Below are positions 51,113-59,680 of a DNA stretch of 64,000 nucleotides, piece by piece. Origin of the DNA: an uncultured Brachyspira sp. (GTDB taxonomy: Bacteria > Spirochaetota > Brachyspiria > Brachyspirales > Brachyspiraceae); the NCBI RefSeq assembly GCF_934747485.1, contig NZ_CAKVGN010000001.1, positions 1 to 64,000 of the forward strand. Reading direction: 5' to 3'. Position 1 is the stretch's first letter. Each line of letters starts with the position of its first letter. The position numbers and the translations under genes were made by a program. The notes under the pieces are model-generated. The model ran no database searches, was not told the origin of the DNA, and saw only the letters and a list, made by a program, of their open reading frames with translations.

Positions 51113-52339
51113 ATGGCTAAAGGAACTTATGAAGGTACAAAAACACACGTAAACGTTGGTACTATCGGTCACGTTGACCATGGTAAAACAACATTAACAT
51201 CAGCAATAACTGCAGTATCATCTGCAATGTTTCCAGCAACAGTACAAAAAGTTGCATACGATTCAGTAGCAAAAGCTTCTGAGAGTCAAGGTAGAAGAGA
51301 CCCTACAAAAATTTTGACAATCGCTACTTCACACGTAGAATATGAATCAGATAACAGACACTATGCTCACGTAGACTGTCCAGGTCACGCTGACTATATT
51401 AAAAACATGATTACAGGTGCTGCTCAGATGGACGGTGCTATCTTAGTAGTATCAGCAGAAGACGGTGTAATGCCGCAAACAAAAGAACACGTACTTCTTT
51501 CAAGACAAGTAGGTGTAAACTACATCGTTGTATTCTTAAACAAATGTGATAAATTAGATGACCCAGAAATGGCAGAAATAGTAGAAGCAGAAGTAGTAGA
51601 CGTATTAGACCACTATGGTTTCGATGGCTCTAAAACTCCTATTATTAGAGGTTCTGCAATCAAAGCTATTCAAGCAATTGAAGCAGGTAAAGATCCAAGA
51701 ACTGATCCAGATTGTAAATGTATAATAGACCTATTAAACGCACTTGATACTTATATTCCAGATCCAGTACGTGAAACAGATAAAGACTTCTTAATGTCTA
51801 TCGAAGACGTATACTCAATTCCTGGAAGAGGTACAGTCGTTACAGGTAGAATAGAAAGAGGACAAATTAAAAAAGGTGATGAAGTAGAAATCGTTGGAAT
51901 AAGACCTACTAAGAAAACTACTTGTACAGGTGTAGAAATGTTCAAGAAAGAAGTTGTTGGTATAGCTGGTTATAACGTTGGATGTCTTTTAAGAGGTATT
52001 GAACGTAAAGAAGTAGAAAGAGGACAGGTATTAGCTAAACCAGGTACAATCACACCTCATAAAAAATTCGAAGCAGAAGTATATATCTTGAAAAAAGAAG
52101 AAGGCGGAAGACATAGCGGTTTCGTAAGCGGTTACAGACCACAAATGTACTTCAGAACAACAGACGTAACAGGAGTTATCAACTTACCAGAAGGCTCTCC
52201 AATGATAATGCCAGGTGATAACGCTAACTTAACAATCGAGCTTATCACTCCAATAGCTATGGAAGAGAAACAAAGATTCGCTATACGTGAAGGCGGTAAG
52301 ACAGTAGGTAACGGTGTTGTAACAAAAATATTAGAATAA
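51113..52339 (+). CDS. tuf: Elongation factor Tu with altered switch I
   Basis: Delivers aminoacyl-tRNA to the ribosome. 408 residues against about 394-396 in E. coli. G1 GHVDHGKTT, G3 DCPGHADY (with the catalytic His), G4 NKCDKLDD and domains II and III (RGTVVTGRIERG, GGRHSGFVSGYRP) are normal. Switch I is not: where nearly all bacteria have EEKARGITINTSH, this protein has ESQGRRDPTKILTIATSH, a net 5-residue insertion that keeps the essential Thr (Thr69) but loses the RGI part. A second insertion is in AIEAGKDPRTDPDCKC (about residue 190). TTGGAGGAT precedes the ATG; codons are of the highly expressed type. Confidence 0.97.
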   Translation: MAKGTYEGTKTHVNVGTIGHVDHGKTTLTSAITAVSSAMFPATVQKVAYDSVAKASESQGRRDPTKILTIATSHVEYESDNRHYAHVDCPGHADYIKNMITGAAQMDGAILVVSAEDGVMPQTKEHVLLSRQVGVNYIVVFLNKCDKLDDPEMAEIVEAEVVDVLDHYGFDGSKTPIIRGSAIKAIQAIEAGKDPRTDPDCKCIIDLLNALDTYIPDPVRETDKDFLMSIEDVYSIPGRGTVVTGRIERGQIKKGDEVEIVGIRPTKKTTCTGVEMFKKEVVGIAGYNVGCLLRGIERKEVERGQVLAKPGTITPHKKFEAEVYILKKEEGGRHSGFVSGYRPQMYFRTTDVTGVINLPEGSPMIMPGDNANLTIELITPIAMEEKQRFAIREGGKTVGNGVVTKILE

Positions 52340-52357
52340 TTTAAGGAAAGAAAATAA

Positions 52358-52387
52358 AAGGGATATGTTTTAATAAATGTATCCCTT
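52358..52387 (+). promoter_or_regulatory. Hairpin between tuf and rpsJ
   Basis: AAGGGATA (52358-52365) pairs perfectly with TATCCCTT (52380-52387). No T-run follows, so it is more likely an RNA processing or stability element than a terminator; rpsJ begins 33 bp on. Confidence 0.45.
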
Positions 52388-52419
52388 AATATAAAGAATA
52401 AAAGCGAGTAATTCAAACT

Positions 52420-52725
52420 ATGAAAGAACAGAAAATAAGAGTTAAATTAAAAGCCTTTGATATAGAATTAATTGATCAATCAGCTCAGTCAATAGTTGCT
52501 AGTGTAAAGAAGACAGGTGCAAGAGTATCAGGACCTATACCGCTACCAACAAGCATAAGAAAGGTAACAGTAATAAGAAGTCCGCATGTAAACATTAAGT
52601 CAAGAGAACAGTTCGAGATGAGAGTTTACAAGAGATTAATAGATATCTTTGATGTAACACCTCAAACAACTGAGTCTTTGAAGAAGTTGGCACTTCCAGC
52701 TGGCGTAGATGTACAGTTGAAATAA
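52420..52725 (+). CDS. rpsJ: 30S ribosomal protein S10
   Basis: 101 residues, normal. Binds the 16S 3' domain and, as NusE, takes part in antitermination. RVKLKAFDIELIDQSA and IRSPHVNIKSREQFE-type core (here SPHVNIKSREQFEMR) are diagnostic. First gene of the S10 operon proper. Confidence 0.96.
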   Translation: MKEQKIRVKLKAFDIELIDQSAQSIVASVKKTGARVSGPIPLPTSIRKVTVIRSPHVNIKSREQFEMRVYKRLIDIFDVTPQTTESLKKLALPAGVDVQLK

Positions 52726-52747
52726 GAAAGGTTTTTTAAACTGTGTG

Positions 52748-52771
52748 AATAAAACTTTACTACGTTTTATT
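52748..52771 (+). promoter_or_regulatory. Small hairpin in the rpsJ-rplC gap
   Basis: AATAAAAC (52748-52755) pairs with GTTTTATT (52764-52771), loop TTTACTAC, in the 126-bp gap 52726-52851, the longest gap within the S10 operon. It could influence L3 expression; the stem is AT-rich and weak. Confidence 0.3.
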
Positions 52772-52851
52772 TATATGGTTATAATTTTAATAGTTTGACT
52801 TAAAAAAATTGGTAAAAAAGAAGTAGTAAAATCATTATAGAGGATTAGCCG

Positions 52852-53508
52852 ATGGTAGGAATAATTGGCAGAAAATTGGGTATGACAACAGTTTTCGATG
52901 AAACTGGAAATGCTATAGCAGTAACAGTTGTAGAGGCTGGGCCATGCACAGTTATGCAGGTTAGAGATAATGAGAAAGATGGCTATAATGCTATTCAATT
53001 AGGTTATGGTGCTGTAAAAGAAAAGCATTTAAAAAAGCCACAAATAGGGCAATTTAAAAAAGCAAATTTAGAGCCTAAGAAATATTTAAAAGAATTTAGG
53101 TTAGATGATTCAAGTGCCTATACAGTTGGTCAGGAACTTAAAGTAGATATATTTCAAGCGGGCGATTTTATAGATGTTAGTTCTTTGAGCAAAGGTAGAG
53201 GATTTGCCGGCGTAATGAAAAGACATAATTACGATGGTGGTCCTATGAGTCATGGTTCTAATTTCAGAAGAAGAGCAGGTTCTATAGGTTGTAACAGTTA
53301 CCCTGCAAGAGTATGGAAAGGCAAAGGTATGCCTGGTCATATGGGTAATACTTTAACTACTATACAAAACTTAAAAGTAGTTGAAATAAGACCAGAAGAT
53401 AACTTGATTATGATTAAAGGTTCTATACCCGGAGCTATAAACGGTATAGTAAAAATCACTCAAGCAGCTAAGAAGAAAAATAAGAAGAAGAACTCAATGA
53501 CTAAATAA
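52852..53508 (+). CDS. rplC: 50S ribosomal protein L3
   Basis: 218 residues. Early assembly protein reaching the peptidyl-transferase centre. GIIGRKLGMTTVFDE, SKGRGFAGVMKRH (the Gln-free glycine-rich turn) and GNTLTTIQNLKVV identify it. A Lys/Asn-rich tail ends the protein. Start ATG with TAGAGGATT upstream. Confidence 0.96.
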   Translation: MVGIIGRKLGMTTVFDETGNAIAVTVVEAGPCTVMQVRDNEKDGYNAIQLGYGAVKEKHLKKPQIGQFKKANLEPKKYLKEFRLDDSSAYTVGQELKVDIFQAGDFIDVSSLSKGRGFAGVMKRHNYDGGPMSHGSNFRRRAGSIGCNSYPARVWKGKGMPGHMGNTLTTIQNLKVVEIRPEDNLIMIKGSIPGAINGIVKITQAAKKKNKKKNSMTK

Positions 53509-53526
53509 TAAAAGCAGGATGATAAA

Positions 53527-54174
53527 ATGGAAGTAGTAATACTAAATGAAAATGGAGATAGCGTAGGTAATTTAGAGGTAGTTGACGAGATATTCAAATC
53601 AGAAGTTAACAACAATCTACTTTACGAAGCAATCAAAAATGAGTTGGCGAACAGACGTCAAGGAACTCACTCTACTAAAACAAGAGCAGAAGTTTCAGGA
53701 GGCGGTAAAAAGCCTTGGAGACAAAAAGGTACAGGTAGAGCAAGAGCAGGTTCTACACGTTCACCAATTTGGGTAGGCGGTGGTAAAACACATACTCCTA
53801 AGCCTAGAGATTATAGTTATAGATTGCCTAAAAAGATGAAACGTAAGGCTCTATTGTCTGTTTTATCTTTGAAATATGGTAACAATGTTCTTAAAGTTTT
53901 TGAGGATTTCACTTTTGATGCTCCAAAGACAAAAAGAATGGCAAGTTTTATAAGTAAGGTTAAAGAGCCAAATAGCAGAAAAGTAGCATTTGTAGTAGGT
54001 AAAGATGAGTCATTAGGTGATAATTACAATAAGTTATTATTATCTTTAAGAAACATCAAAGATTTAAAGCTTGTAAATGCAGACAGTATGTCTATACATC
54101 CTTTATATTATGCTGATGAAGTATACTTTACTAAAACAGCTTTATCTAAATTAAATGCTAGAATTAAGGGATAA
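53527..54174 (+). CDS. rplD: 50S ribosomal protein L4
   Basis: 215 residues. Exit-tunnel protein; the long loop RQGTHSTKTRAEVSGGG and KKPWRQKGTGRARAGS is intact. In many bacteria it also represses the S10 operon. 18 bp after rplC. Confidence 0.96.
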   Translation: MEVVILNENGDSVGNLEVVDEIFKSEVNNNLLYEAIKNELANRRQGTHSTKTRAEVSGGGKKPWRQKGTGRARAGSTRSPIWVGGGKTHTPKPRDYSYRLPKKMKRKALLSVLSLKYGNNVLKVFEDFTFDAPKTKRMASFISKVKEPNSRKVAFVVGKDESLGDNYNKLLLSLRNIKDLKLVNADSMSIHPLYYADEVYFTKTALSKLNARIKG

Positions 54175-54179
54175 TAAAT

Positions 54180-54479
54180 ATGAGCATGTATTCACTTTTA
54201 ATAGAGCCTATACTTACAGAAAAGAGTAATATCCTTAGAACTGAGCCTAAAGGAACAGAGAAGCGTTATTATGTATTTAGAGTAAGACAGGACGCTAATA
54301 AGCAAGAGTTGAAGAAAGCGGTTGAAAAAATATTTAATGTACATCCGCTAGATTGTAAGATAATAAATGTAAAGCCTAAGAAGAAAAATCGCAGAATGAG
54401 CAGACGCGGTTATACACGCAGTTATAAAAAAGCGATAATAGTTCTCGATGGCAAAGAATCAATAGATATAGTAAAATAA
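54180..54479 (+). CDS. rplW: 50S ribosomal protein L23
   Basis: 99 residues. Lies at the tunnel exit, where trigger factor and SRP dock. IEPILTEKSNILR, VEKIFNVHPLDCKIINV and RRGYTRSYKKAIIVL are typical. 5 bp after rplD. Confidence 0.95.
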   Translation: MSMYSLLIEPILTEKSNILRTEPKGTEKRYYVFRVRQDANKQELKKAVEKIFNVHPLDCKIINVKPKKKNRRMSRRGYTRSYKKAIIVLDGKESIDIVK

Positions 54480-54493
54480 GTTGAGGGATACCG

Positions 54494-55330
54494 ATGGCTA
54501 TTAAGAAATTTAAACCGACAACACCAAGTTTACGTTATCGTACAGTAGTTGATTTTTCGGATATAACAACAAATGAGCCTTGTAAATCATTAGTATGCGG
54601 TAAAAAACGCATAAGCGGAAGAGGTTCAAACGGTCGTATCACTATGCGTCGTCGTGGTGGTGGACACAAGAAATTATTTAGATTAGTAGATTTTAGAAGA
54701 GATAAGCATGATATAGAAGCTAAAGTAGTTTCTATAGAGTATGATCCTAACAGAACAGCTCGTATAGCTCTTTTACATTACACAGATGGTGAAAAAAGAT
54801 ATATAATATGGCCATTGGGACTTAATGTAGGCGACAGAGTTGTTAGCGGAGAAAATGCTAAAGTAAAAGTAGGTTGCACTTTACCTTTAAGAAAGATACC
54901 TTTAGGTACTATAATACATAACATAGAAATAACACCAGGAAAAGGTGGTCAGCTTGTTAGAGCAGCAGGCGGTGGTGCTCAGATAACAGCAAAATCTGGT
55001 GGTTATTGTGTAATAAGACTTCGCTCTGGTGAAGAGAGAAGAATATTAGAAGATTGTTATGCTACTATAGGACAAATCGGTAACTTAGATCATTTCAACA
55101 CTACAGACGGTAAAGCAGGTACTACTAGACATAAAGGTAGAAGACCAAAAGTAAGAGGTGTTGTAATGAACCCAGTAGATCACCCACACGGCGGTGGTGA
55201 AGGTAAGAGTGGACAGGGTAACCCACATCCAGTATCTCCTACAGGTGTACCTACTAAGGGATATAAGACTAGAAAGAAAAACAAATATTCTGACAGATTA
55301 ATAATTAAGAGAAGAGGGGGTAAGAAATAA
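54494..55330 (+). CDS. rplB: 50S ribosomal protein L2
   Basis: 278 residues. Essential for subunit association and the peptidyl-transferase centre. GRITMRRRGGGHKK, VVSIEYDPNRTARIALL and the catalytic-region MNPVDHPHGGGEGK (with the conserved His) are present. Stop overlaps the rpsS ATG by one base. Confidence 0.97.
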   Translation: MAIKKFKPTTPSLRYRTVVDFSDITTNEPCKSLVCGKKRISGRGSNGRITMRRRGGGHKKLFRLVDFRRDKHDIEAKVVSIEYDPNRTARIALLHYTDGEKRYIIWPLGLNVGDRVVSGENAKVKVGCTLPLRKIPLGTIIHNIEITPGKGGQLVRAAGGGAQITAKSGGYCVIRLRSGEERRILEDCYATIGQIGNLDHFNTTDGKAGTTRHKGRRPKVRGVVMNPVDHPHGGGEGKSGQGNPHPVSPTGVPTKGYKTRKKNKYSDRLIIKRRGGKK

Positions 55331-55599
55331 TGTCTCGCTCTATTAAGAAAGGACCTTTTGTAGATAAAAATCTTTTCAAGAAGATACAAGCTGGAGATAA
55401 CAAGCACCAAATAAAAACTTATAGCCGTGCTTCAACAATTATTCCAGAGATGATAGGTTTTACTATAAATGTTCATAACGGTAAAACATTTGTAGCAGTT
55501 TATGTACAAGAGAATATGATAGGTCATAAATTAGGTGAATTTGCTCCTACTAGAACTTTTCGTTCACATGCAGGTGCAGCTAAGGTAGCTAAGAAATAA
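55330..55599 (+). CDS. rpsS: 30S ribosomal protein S19
   Basis: 89 residues. Head protein bound with S13. SRSIKKGPFVDKNL, SRASTIIPEMIGFTINVHNG and GHKLGEFAPTRTFRSH are the family pattern. Confidence 0.97.
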   Translation: MSRSIKKGPFVDKNLFKKIQAGDNKHQIKTYSRASTIIPEMIGFTINVHNGKTFVAVYVQENMIGHKLGEFAPTRTFRSHAGAAKVAKK

Positions 55600-55610
55600 G
55601 GAATTGGACT

Positions 55611-56015
55611 ATGGAATATAAGGTAAAGGTACGTTATTTACGCATAGGTCGCAGGAAAGTAGCAAGATTACTTCCTTTTGTTAAAGGTGAGTATGTTAAC
55701 CATGCAATCGCTAATCTTACAACTATGCCACAAATGTCATCAGTTGTACTTAGAAAGGCTATAAAAAGCGGTATAGCAAATGCTATTTCTCAGACTAGAA
55801 CTATTAACCCAGACACATTATGGGTTAAGACAGCTTTTGTTGATAAAGCACCATCATTGAAACGCATAAGAGCAGCAAGTCGTGGTAGTGCTGATCCTAT
55901 ATTAAAAAGAAATTCACATATTACTATAGTATTAAGTGATGAAAAAAAACCTGAGAAGAAAAAAATTAAGAGAGTTGCAAAAAAAGAAGAAGCAGCTAAA
56001 GTAGCGGAGGTATAA
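55611..56015 (+). CDS. rplV: 50S ribosomal protein L22
   Basis: 134 residues, about 20 longer than usual because of a Lys/Glu/Ala tail (EKKKIKRVAKKEEAAK). The core YLRIGRRKVARLLPFV and the tunnel hairpin KRIRAASRGSADPILKRNSH identify it. Macrolide-binding loop complete. Confidence 0.95.
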   Translation: MEYKVKVRYLRIGRRKVARLLPFVKGEYVNHAIANLTTMPQMSSVVLRKAIKSGIANAISQTRTINPDTLWVKTAFVDKAPSLKRIRAASRGSADPILKRNSHITIVLSDEKKPEKKKIKRVAKKEEAAKVAEV

Positions 56016-56018
56016 ACT

Positions 56019-56756
56019 ATGGGTCAAAAGGTTAGTCCAATAGGTTTAAGACTCGGAGTTAATAAAACTTGGTCTAGTAAATGGTTCGAAGATGGCAGAA
56101 CTTATGCAGATAGTTTGCATGAAGACTTATCTATAAGACGCTATATAATGAACTATTATTATAAGACATTAAAAGAAGAACAGAAAAAAATTGGCGGAAA
56201 GAAAGAGTCTTTTGATCCTGCTATATCTGACATACAAATAGTACGTTTCCCAGATAGAATCAATGTATTTATTTCTACTGCAAGAGTAGGAGTAGTTGTA
56301 GGTCCTAAGGGTCAGAGAGTTGAGGCTGTTAAGGCTGCTGTACAAAAGTTAGTAAAAAAGCCTATTAATGTTTCTATATCAGAAATCAAAGAGGCTGAAT
56401 TAGATGCTACATTGGCAGCACAAAGCGTAGCTCGTCAATTAGAAATGCGTGTTGCTTTCAGAAGAGCTATGAAGAGTGTTATCACTCAAGCTATGAAGAA
56501 AGGTGCTAAAGGTATAAAAGTTATGTGTTCTGGTCGTTTAGCAGGTGCTGATATCGCTAGAACAGAACAGTACAAAAATGGTTCAGTACCTCTTCATACA
56601 ATAAGAGCAAATATAGATTATGGTACTGCTGAAGCTTCTACTACATTTGGTATCATCGGGGTAAAAGTGTGGATATATAAAGGCGAGATTCTTGATAAGA
56701 AAGAAAGCAAACAAGATGATGCGGGTAAAGTTATCAGTGCTAAAGGAGATAGATAA
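56019..56756 (+). CDS. rpsC: 30S ribosomal protein S3
   Basis: 245 residues. mRNA entry-channel protein with a KH domain. GQKVSPIGLRLGVNKTW, GVVVGPKGQRVEAVK (KH GxxG) and GRLAGADIARTEQYKNGSVP are present. Overlaps rplP by one base. Confidence 0.96.
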   Translation: MGQKVSPIGLRLGVNKTWSSKWFEDGRTYADSLHEDLSIRRYIMNYYYKTLKEEQKKIGGKKESFDPAISDIQIVRFPDRINVFISTARVGVVVGPKGQRVEAVKAAVQKLVKKPINVSISEIKEAELDATLAAQSVARQLEMRVAFRRAMKSVITQAMKKGAKGIKVMCSGRLAGADIARTEQYKNGSVPLHTIRANIDYGTAEASTTFGIIGVKVWIYKGEILDKKESKQDDAGKVISAKGDR

Positions 56757-57169
56757 TGTTACAACCATCAAGAACTAAGTATCGTAAACAGCATAGAGGT
56801 AGAATGAAAGGTAAGTCCAAAAGAGGAAGTAACTTAACTTTTGGAGATTATGGTTTAATGGCATTAGAGCCTGTATGGCTTACAGATAGACAAATTGAAG
56901 CTGCACGTATTGCTATATCAAGACATGTTAAGCGTGTAGGTAAAATGTGGATAAAAGTATTTCCAGACAAACCTTATACTAAAAAGCCAGCAGAAACAAG
57001 AATGGGTAAAGGTAAAGGTAACGTTGAATATTGGGTAGCAGTTGTAAAGCCAGGTAAAGTTATATTTGAAATAGCAGGTGTACCAGAAGAATTAGCACAG
57101 TCTGCTTTCAGATTAGCTGGTTTCAAGCTTCCTATTAAAACTAAGTTCATTAAGAGGGAGGCTATATAA
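56756..57169 (+). CDS. rplP: 50S ribosomal protein L16
   Basis: 137 residues. Positions the A-site tRNA. PSRTKYRKQHRGRMKG, RHVKRVGKMWIKVFPDKP and RMGKGKGNVEYWVAVVKPG are diagnostic. Stop overlaps the rpmC ATG by one base. Confidence 0.96.
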   Translation: MLQPSRTKYRKQHRGRMKGKSKRGSNLTFGDYGLMALEPVWLTDRQIEAARIAISRHVKRVGKMWIKVFPDKPYTKKPAETRMGKGKGNVEYWVAVVKPGKVIFEIAGVPEELAQSAFRLAGFKLPIKTKFIKREAI

Positions 57170-57375
57170 TGGCTAAGAATAATAAAGATTACAAGTCATT
57201 AGGTTTAGAAGAGCTTAAGGGTGAACTTCTAAAATTAGAAAAAGAATATCAAGAGCATAGATTTGAAAAAGTAGTTGGTGATGCAAGACAAACTCATCAA
57301 TTAAAAAAAGCTCGCAAAGATATAGCTAGAGTTAAGACATTTATACGTCAGCATGAACTTGGCATAAAAAAATAG
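57169..57375 (+). CDS. rpmC: 50S ribosomal protein L29
   Basis: 68 residues, two helices. LGLEELKGELLKLEKEYQEH and KKARKDIARVKTFIRQHEL match the family. Located between L16 and S17 as in most bacteria. Confidence 0.94.
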   Translation: MAKNNKDYKSLGLEELKGELLKLEKEYQEHRFEKVVGDARQTHQLKKARKDIARVKTFIRQHELGIKK

Positions 57376-57389
57376 TGTGAGGTATTACT

Positions 57390-57752
57390 GTGGAAAACAA
57401 AGCAAAAAAATATAAAAGAGTACTTGAAGGAATTGTAGTTTCTGATAAAATGGATAAAACTATAGTTGTAAAAGTTGAAAGTAAACAGAAACACCCCCTT
57501 TATGGTAAGACTATAAGTAAGAATAAACGCTATAAAGCTCATGATGAAAAAAATGAATGTTTTGAAGGCGATTTAGTAAGAATAATAGAGTGCAGACCTA
57601 TTAGTAAAGATAAAAAATTCAGATTAGTAAAAATCGTTAAGAAGTCTGAGCGTGTAGAGAAAGATTCTATGGATAGCGATGTAGAAAGCGTATTAAAACG
57701 TGAGAAGCATGCTCCAGAAGCAGCAGTTTCTTCACAGGTTGAAGGAGAGTAA
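57390..57752 (+). CDS. rpsQ: 30S ribosomal protein S17
   Basis: 120 residues, GTG start with GAGG upstream. The usual protein is 80-90 residues; the core GIVVSDKMDKTIVVKVE, HPLYGKTISKNKRYKAHDE and IIECRPISKDKKFRLVKIV is normal and a Ser/Glu-rich tail of about 30 residues is added. Confidence 0.95.
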   Translation: MENKAKKYKRVLEGIVVSDKMDKTIVVKVESKQKHPLYGKTISKNKRYKAHDEKNECFEGDLVRIIECRPISKDKKFRLVKIVKKSERVEKDSMDSDVESVLKREKHAPEAAVSSQVEGE

Positions 57753-57757
57753 GAATT

Positions 57758-58126
57758 ATGATACAAGTACCAACTACTCTTAATGTAGCCGACAACACAG
57801 GCGTAAAGAAGTTGAAATGTATTAAGGTATTAGGAGGAAGTAGACGCAGATATGCTACTTTAGGAGATGTTATAGTTTGTTCTGTAACTGATATAATCCC
57901 TACTTGCTCTATAGAAAAAGGTAAAGTTGTAAAAGCTGTAATAGTAAGAGTAAAAAAAGAAGTTAGACGCCCTGATGGTTCATACATACGTTTTGATGAG
58001 AATGCAGCTGTTATAGTAGACGATAAAAAAGAGCCTCGTGGTAAACGTATATTCGGACCTGTAGCTCGTGAACTTAGGGATAAAGGCTTTATGAAAATCG
58101 TATCACTTGCACCAGAGGTAATATAA
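57758..58126 (+). CDS. rplN: 50S ribosomal protein L14
   Basis: 122 residues. Subunit-interface protein and RsfS target. TTLNVADNTGVKKLKCIKV, YIRFDENAAVIVDD and RIFGPVARELRDKGFMKI are diagnostic. Confidence 0.97.
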   Translation: MIQVPTTLNVADNTGVKKLKCIKVLGGSRRRYATLGDVIVCSVTDIIPTCSIEKGKVVKAVIVRVKKEVRRPDGSYIRFDENAAVIVDDKKEPRGKRIFGPVARELRDKGFMKIVSLAPEVI

Positions 58127-58128
58127 TT

Positions 58129-58470
58129 ATGATAAAGAAAAAAGATTTTAGTAATACAAAATACAAAATAAAAAAAGGCGATACTGTTGAAGTGATAGCT
58201 GGAGAGCAGAGCGGAGAACGCGGTGAAGTATTGTCTATAGACAGAGCAAAGGGAAGAGCTTTCGTAAAGAATATTAACATGATTAAAAAAACTATGCCTA
58301 AAAGTCAAGAGAATCAAAAAGGCGGTATAGTTGAGAAAGAGGCTTCTATACATATATCTAATCTTATGTTGGTTGACAAAGGCGGTAAAACTACTAGGGT
58401 TGGAAGAAAAGAAGTTGATGGAAAATTAAAAAGATATGCTAAAAAATCAGGCGAAGTTCTTGATAAGTAA
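58129..58470 (+). CDS. rplX: 50S ribosomal protein L24
   Basis: 113 residues. KOW-type assembly initiator: KKGDTVEVIAGEQSGERGEV, VKNINMIKKTMPKSQENQKG and the C-terminal GKTTRVGRKEVDGKLKRYAKK. 2 bp after rplN. Confidence 0.95.
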   Translation: MIKKKDFSNTKYKIKKGDTVEVIAGEQSGERGEVLSIDRAKGRAFVKNINMIKKTMPKSQENQKGGIVEKEASIHISNLMLVDKGGKTTRVGRKEVDGKLKRYAKKSGEVLDK

Positions 58471-58486
58471 GTAGGAGTTATTAAAT

Positions 58487-59050
58487 ATGTCAGTATTGAA
58501 AGATAGATATGAAAAAGAAATAAGACAATCTTTATTAAAAGATATGAATTTAAGCTCCTCTATGGCTATACCTAAAATAGAGAAAATTATTATCAATATG
58601 GGTATTACTCAAGCTGTAACAGACAAAAAATATGTTGACTCTGCTGTAGAAGAACTTAGTCAAATAGCAGGTCAGAGAGCTGTTATCACTAGAGCTAAAA
58701 AGTCTATAGCTAACTTCAAATTAAGACAAGGTATGCCTATAGGTTGTAGAGTAACTTTGAGAGGAGAGAGAATGTATGACTTCTTGGAAAGGTTAATTTT
58801 CATAGCTTTACCAAGAGTAAGAGACTTCCAAGGTATTCCGAGAAGAGGTTTTGACGGAAGAGGTAATTACAATTTAGGTATAAAAGAGCATATTATATTC
58901 CCAGAAATAAGTTTCGACAAAACAGATGCTGTTAAGGGATTAAATATAACAATAGTAACAACTGCAGATAATGACGATATGGCTCGCATTTTATTAGAAC
59001 GTATAGGTTTGCCATTTCGTGCTGCACCTAAAAGTCAGGAGAATAAATAA
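58487..59050 (+). CDS. rplE: 50S ribosomal protein L5
   Basis: 187 residues. Binds 5S rRNA and contacts the P-site tRNA. PKIEKIIINMGITQA, GQRAVITRAKKSIANFKLR and GNYNLGIKEHIIFPEI are typical. Stop overlaps rpsZ by one base. Confidence 0.97.
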   Translation: MSVLKDRYEKEIRQSLLKDMNLSSSMAIPKIEKIIINMGITQAVTDKKYVDSAVEELSQIAGQRAVITRAKKSIANFKLRQGMPIGCRVTLRGERMYDFLERLIFIALPRVRDFQGIPRRGFDGRGNYNLGIKEHIIFPEISFDKTDAVKGLNITIVTTADNDDMARILLERIGLPFRAAPKSQENK

Positions 59051-59235
59051 TGGCTAGATTGGCACTTAAAGTTAAAGCTACAAAAAAACAAAAATATAAA
59101 ACAAGACAATATAATCGCTGCCCTATATGTGGAAGACCTCGTGCTTATATAAGACAGTATAAAATGTGTAGAATCTGTTTTAGAGATTTAGCAAATAAAG
59201 GTTTAATACCGGGCGTAACTAAGTCTAGTTGGTAA
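59050..59235 (+). CDS. rpsZ: 30S ribosomal protein S14, zinc-binding type Z
   Basis: 61 residues, the short zinc-containing form. Cys24, Cys27, Cys40 and Cys43 (CPICGRP and CRICFRD) make the zinc ribbon. The final RDLANKGLIPGVTKSSW is standard. This implies that zinc supply affects the ribosome. Confidence 0.97.
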   Translation: MARLALKVKATKKQKYKTRQYNRCPICGRPRAYIRQYKMCRICFRDLANKGLIPGVTKSSW

Positions 59236-59253
59236 TTTAAGGAGAGTATATAA

Positions 59254-59655
59254 ATGAGCGTACATGATCCAATAGCAGATGCTTTAACTGTGATTAGAAA
59301 TGGTTGCAGAGCAAAAAAAGAGAATGTAACTATACCTTTTTCTACAAAAATGGAAAATATACTTGCAATTTTGAAAAAAGAAGGGTATATTAATGACTTC
59401 AAAAAAGTAGAAGTAAAAGATAAAAATTTCTTCCGCATAGAAATAGATTTGAAATATTATGAGGGAAATTCTGTTATAGAAGGTATTCAAAGAGTATCAA
59501 CTCCAGGTCTTAGAGTTTATACATCAGTAGATACTATTCCTCAAGTAAAAAATGGTTTCGGTATATCTGTAATCTCTACTAGTAAAGGTGTAATGACTGA
59601 CAAAGAAGCTAGAAAAGAGAAAGTCGGCGGCGAAGTTTTATGTTATGTATGGTAA
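59254..59655 (+). CDS. rpsH: 30S ribosomal protein S8
   Basis: 133 residues. Binds 16S helix 21 and, in E. coli, represses the spc operon. DPIADALTVIRNGCRAKK, STPGLRVYTSVDTIPQVKNG and ISTSKGVMTDKEARKEKVGG match the family. Confidence 0.97.
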   Translation: MSVHDPIADALTVIRNGCRAKKENVTIPFSTKMENILAILKKEGYINDFKKVEVKDKNFFRIEIDLKYYEGNSVIEGIQRVSTPGLRVYTSVDTIPQVKNGFGISVISTSKGVMTDKEARKEKVGGEVLCYVW

Positions 59656-59680
59656 TATAAATTGAGAGAGGGTATTTACA

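Noticed and set aside
51275..51322. Frameshift or sequencing error in tuf
   Set aside because: The two other frames meet stops within this segment and do not give RGITI; similarity to EF-Tu is normal on both sides in the same frame.
52795..52830. Internal promoter before rplC (TTGACT)
   Set aside because: No acceptable -10 box at 15-19 bp; the nearest candidates are too close or too far.
57667..58353. A 228-codon frame on the minus strand within the ribosomal operon
   Set aside because: It is antisense to rpsQ, rplN and rplX, which are certain. The composition is a mirror of those genes.
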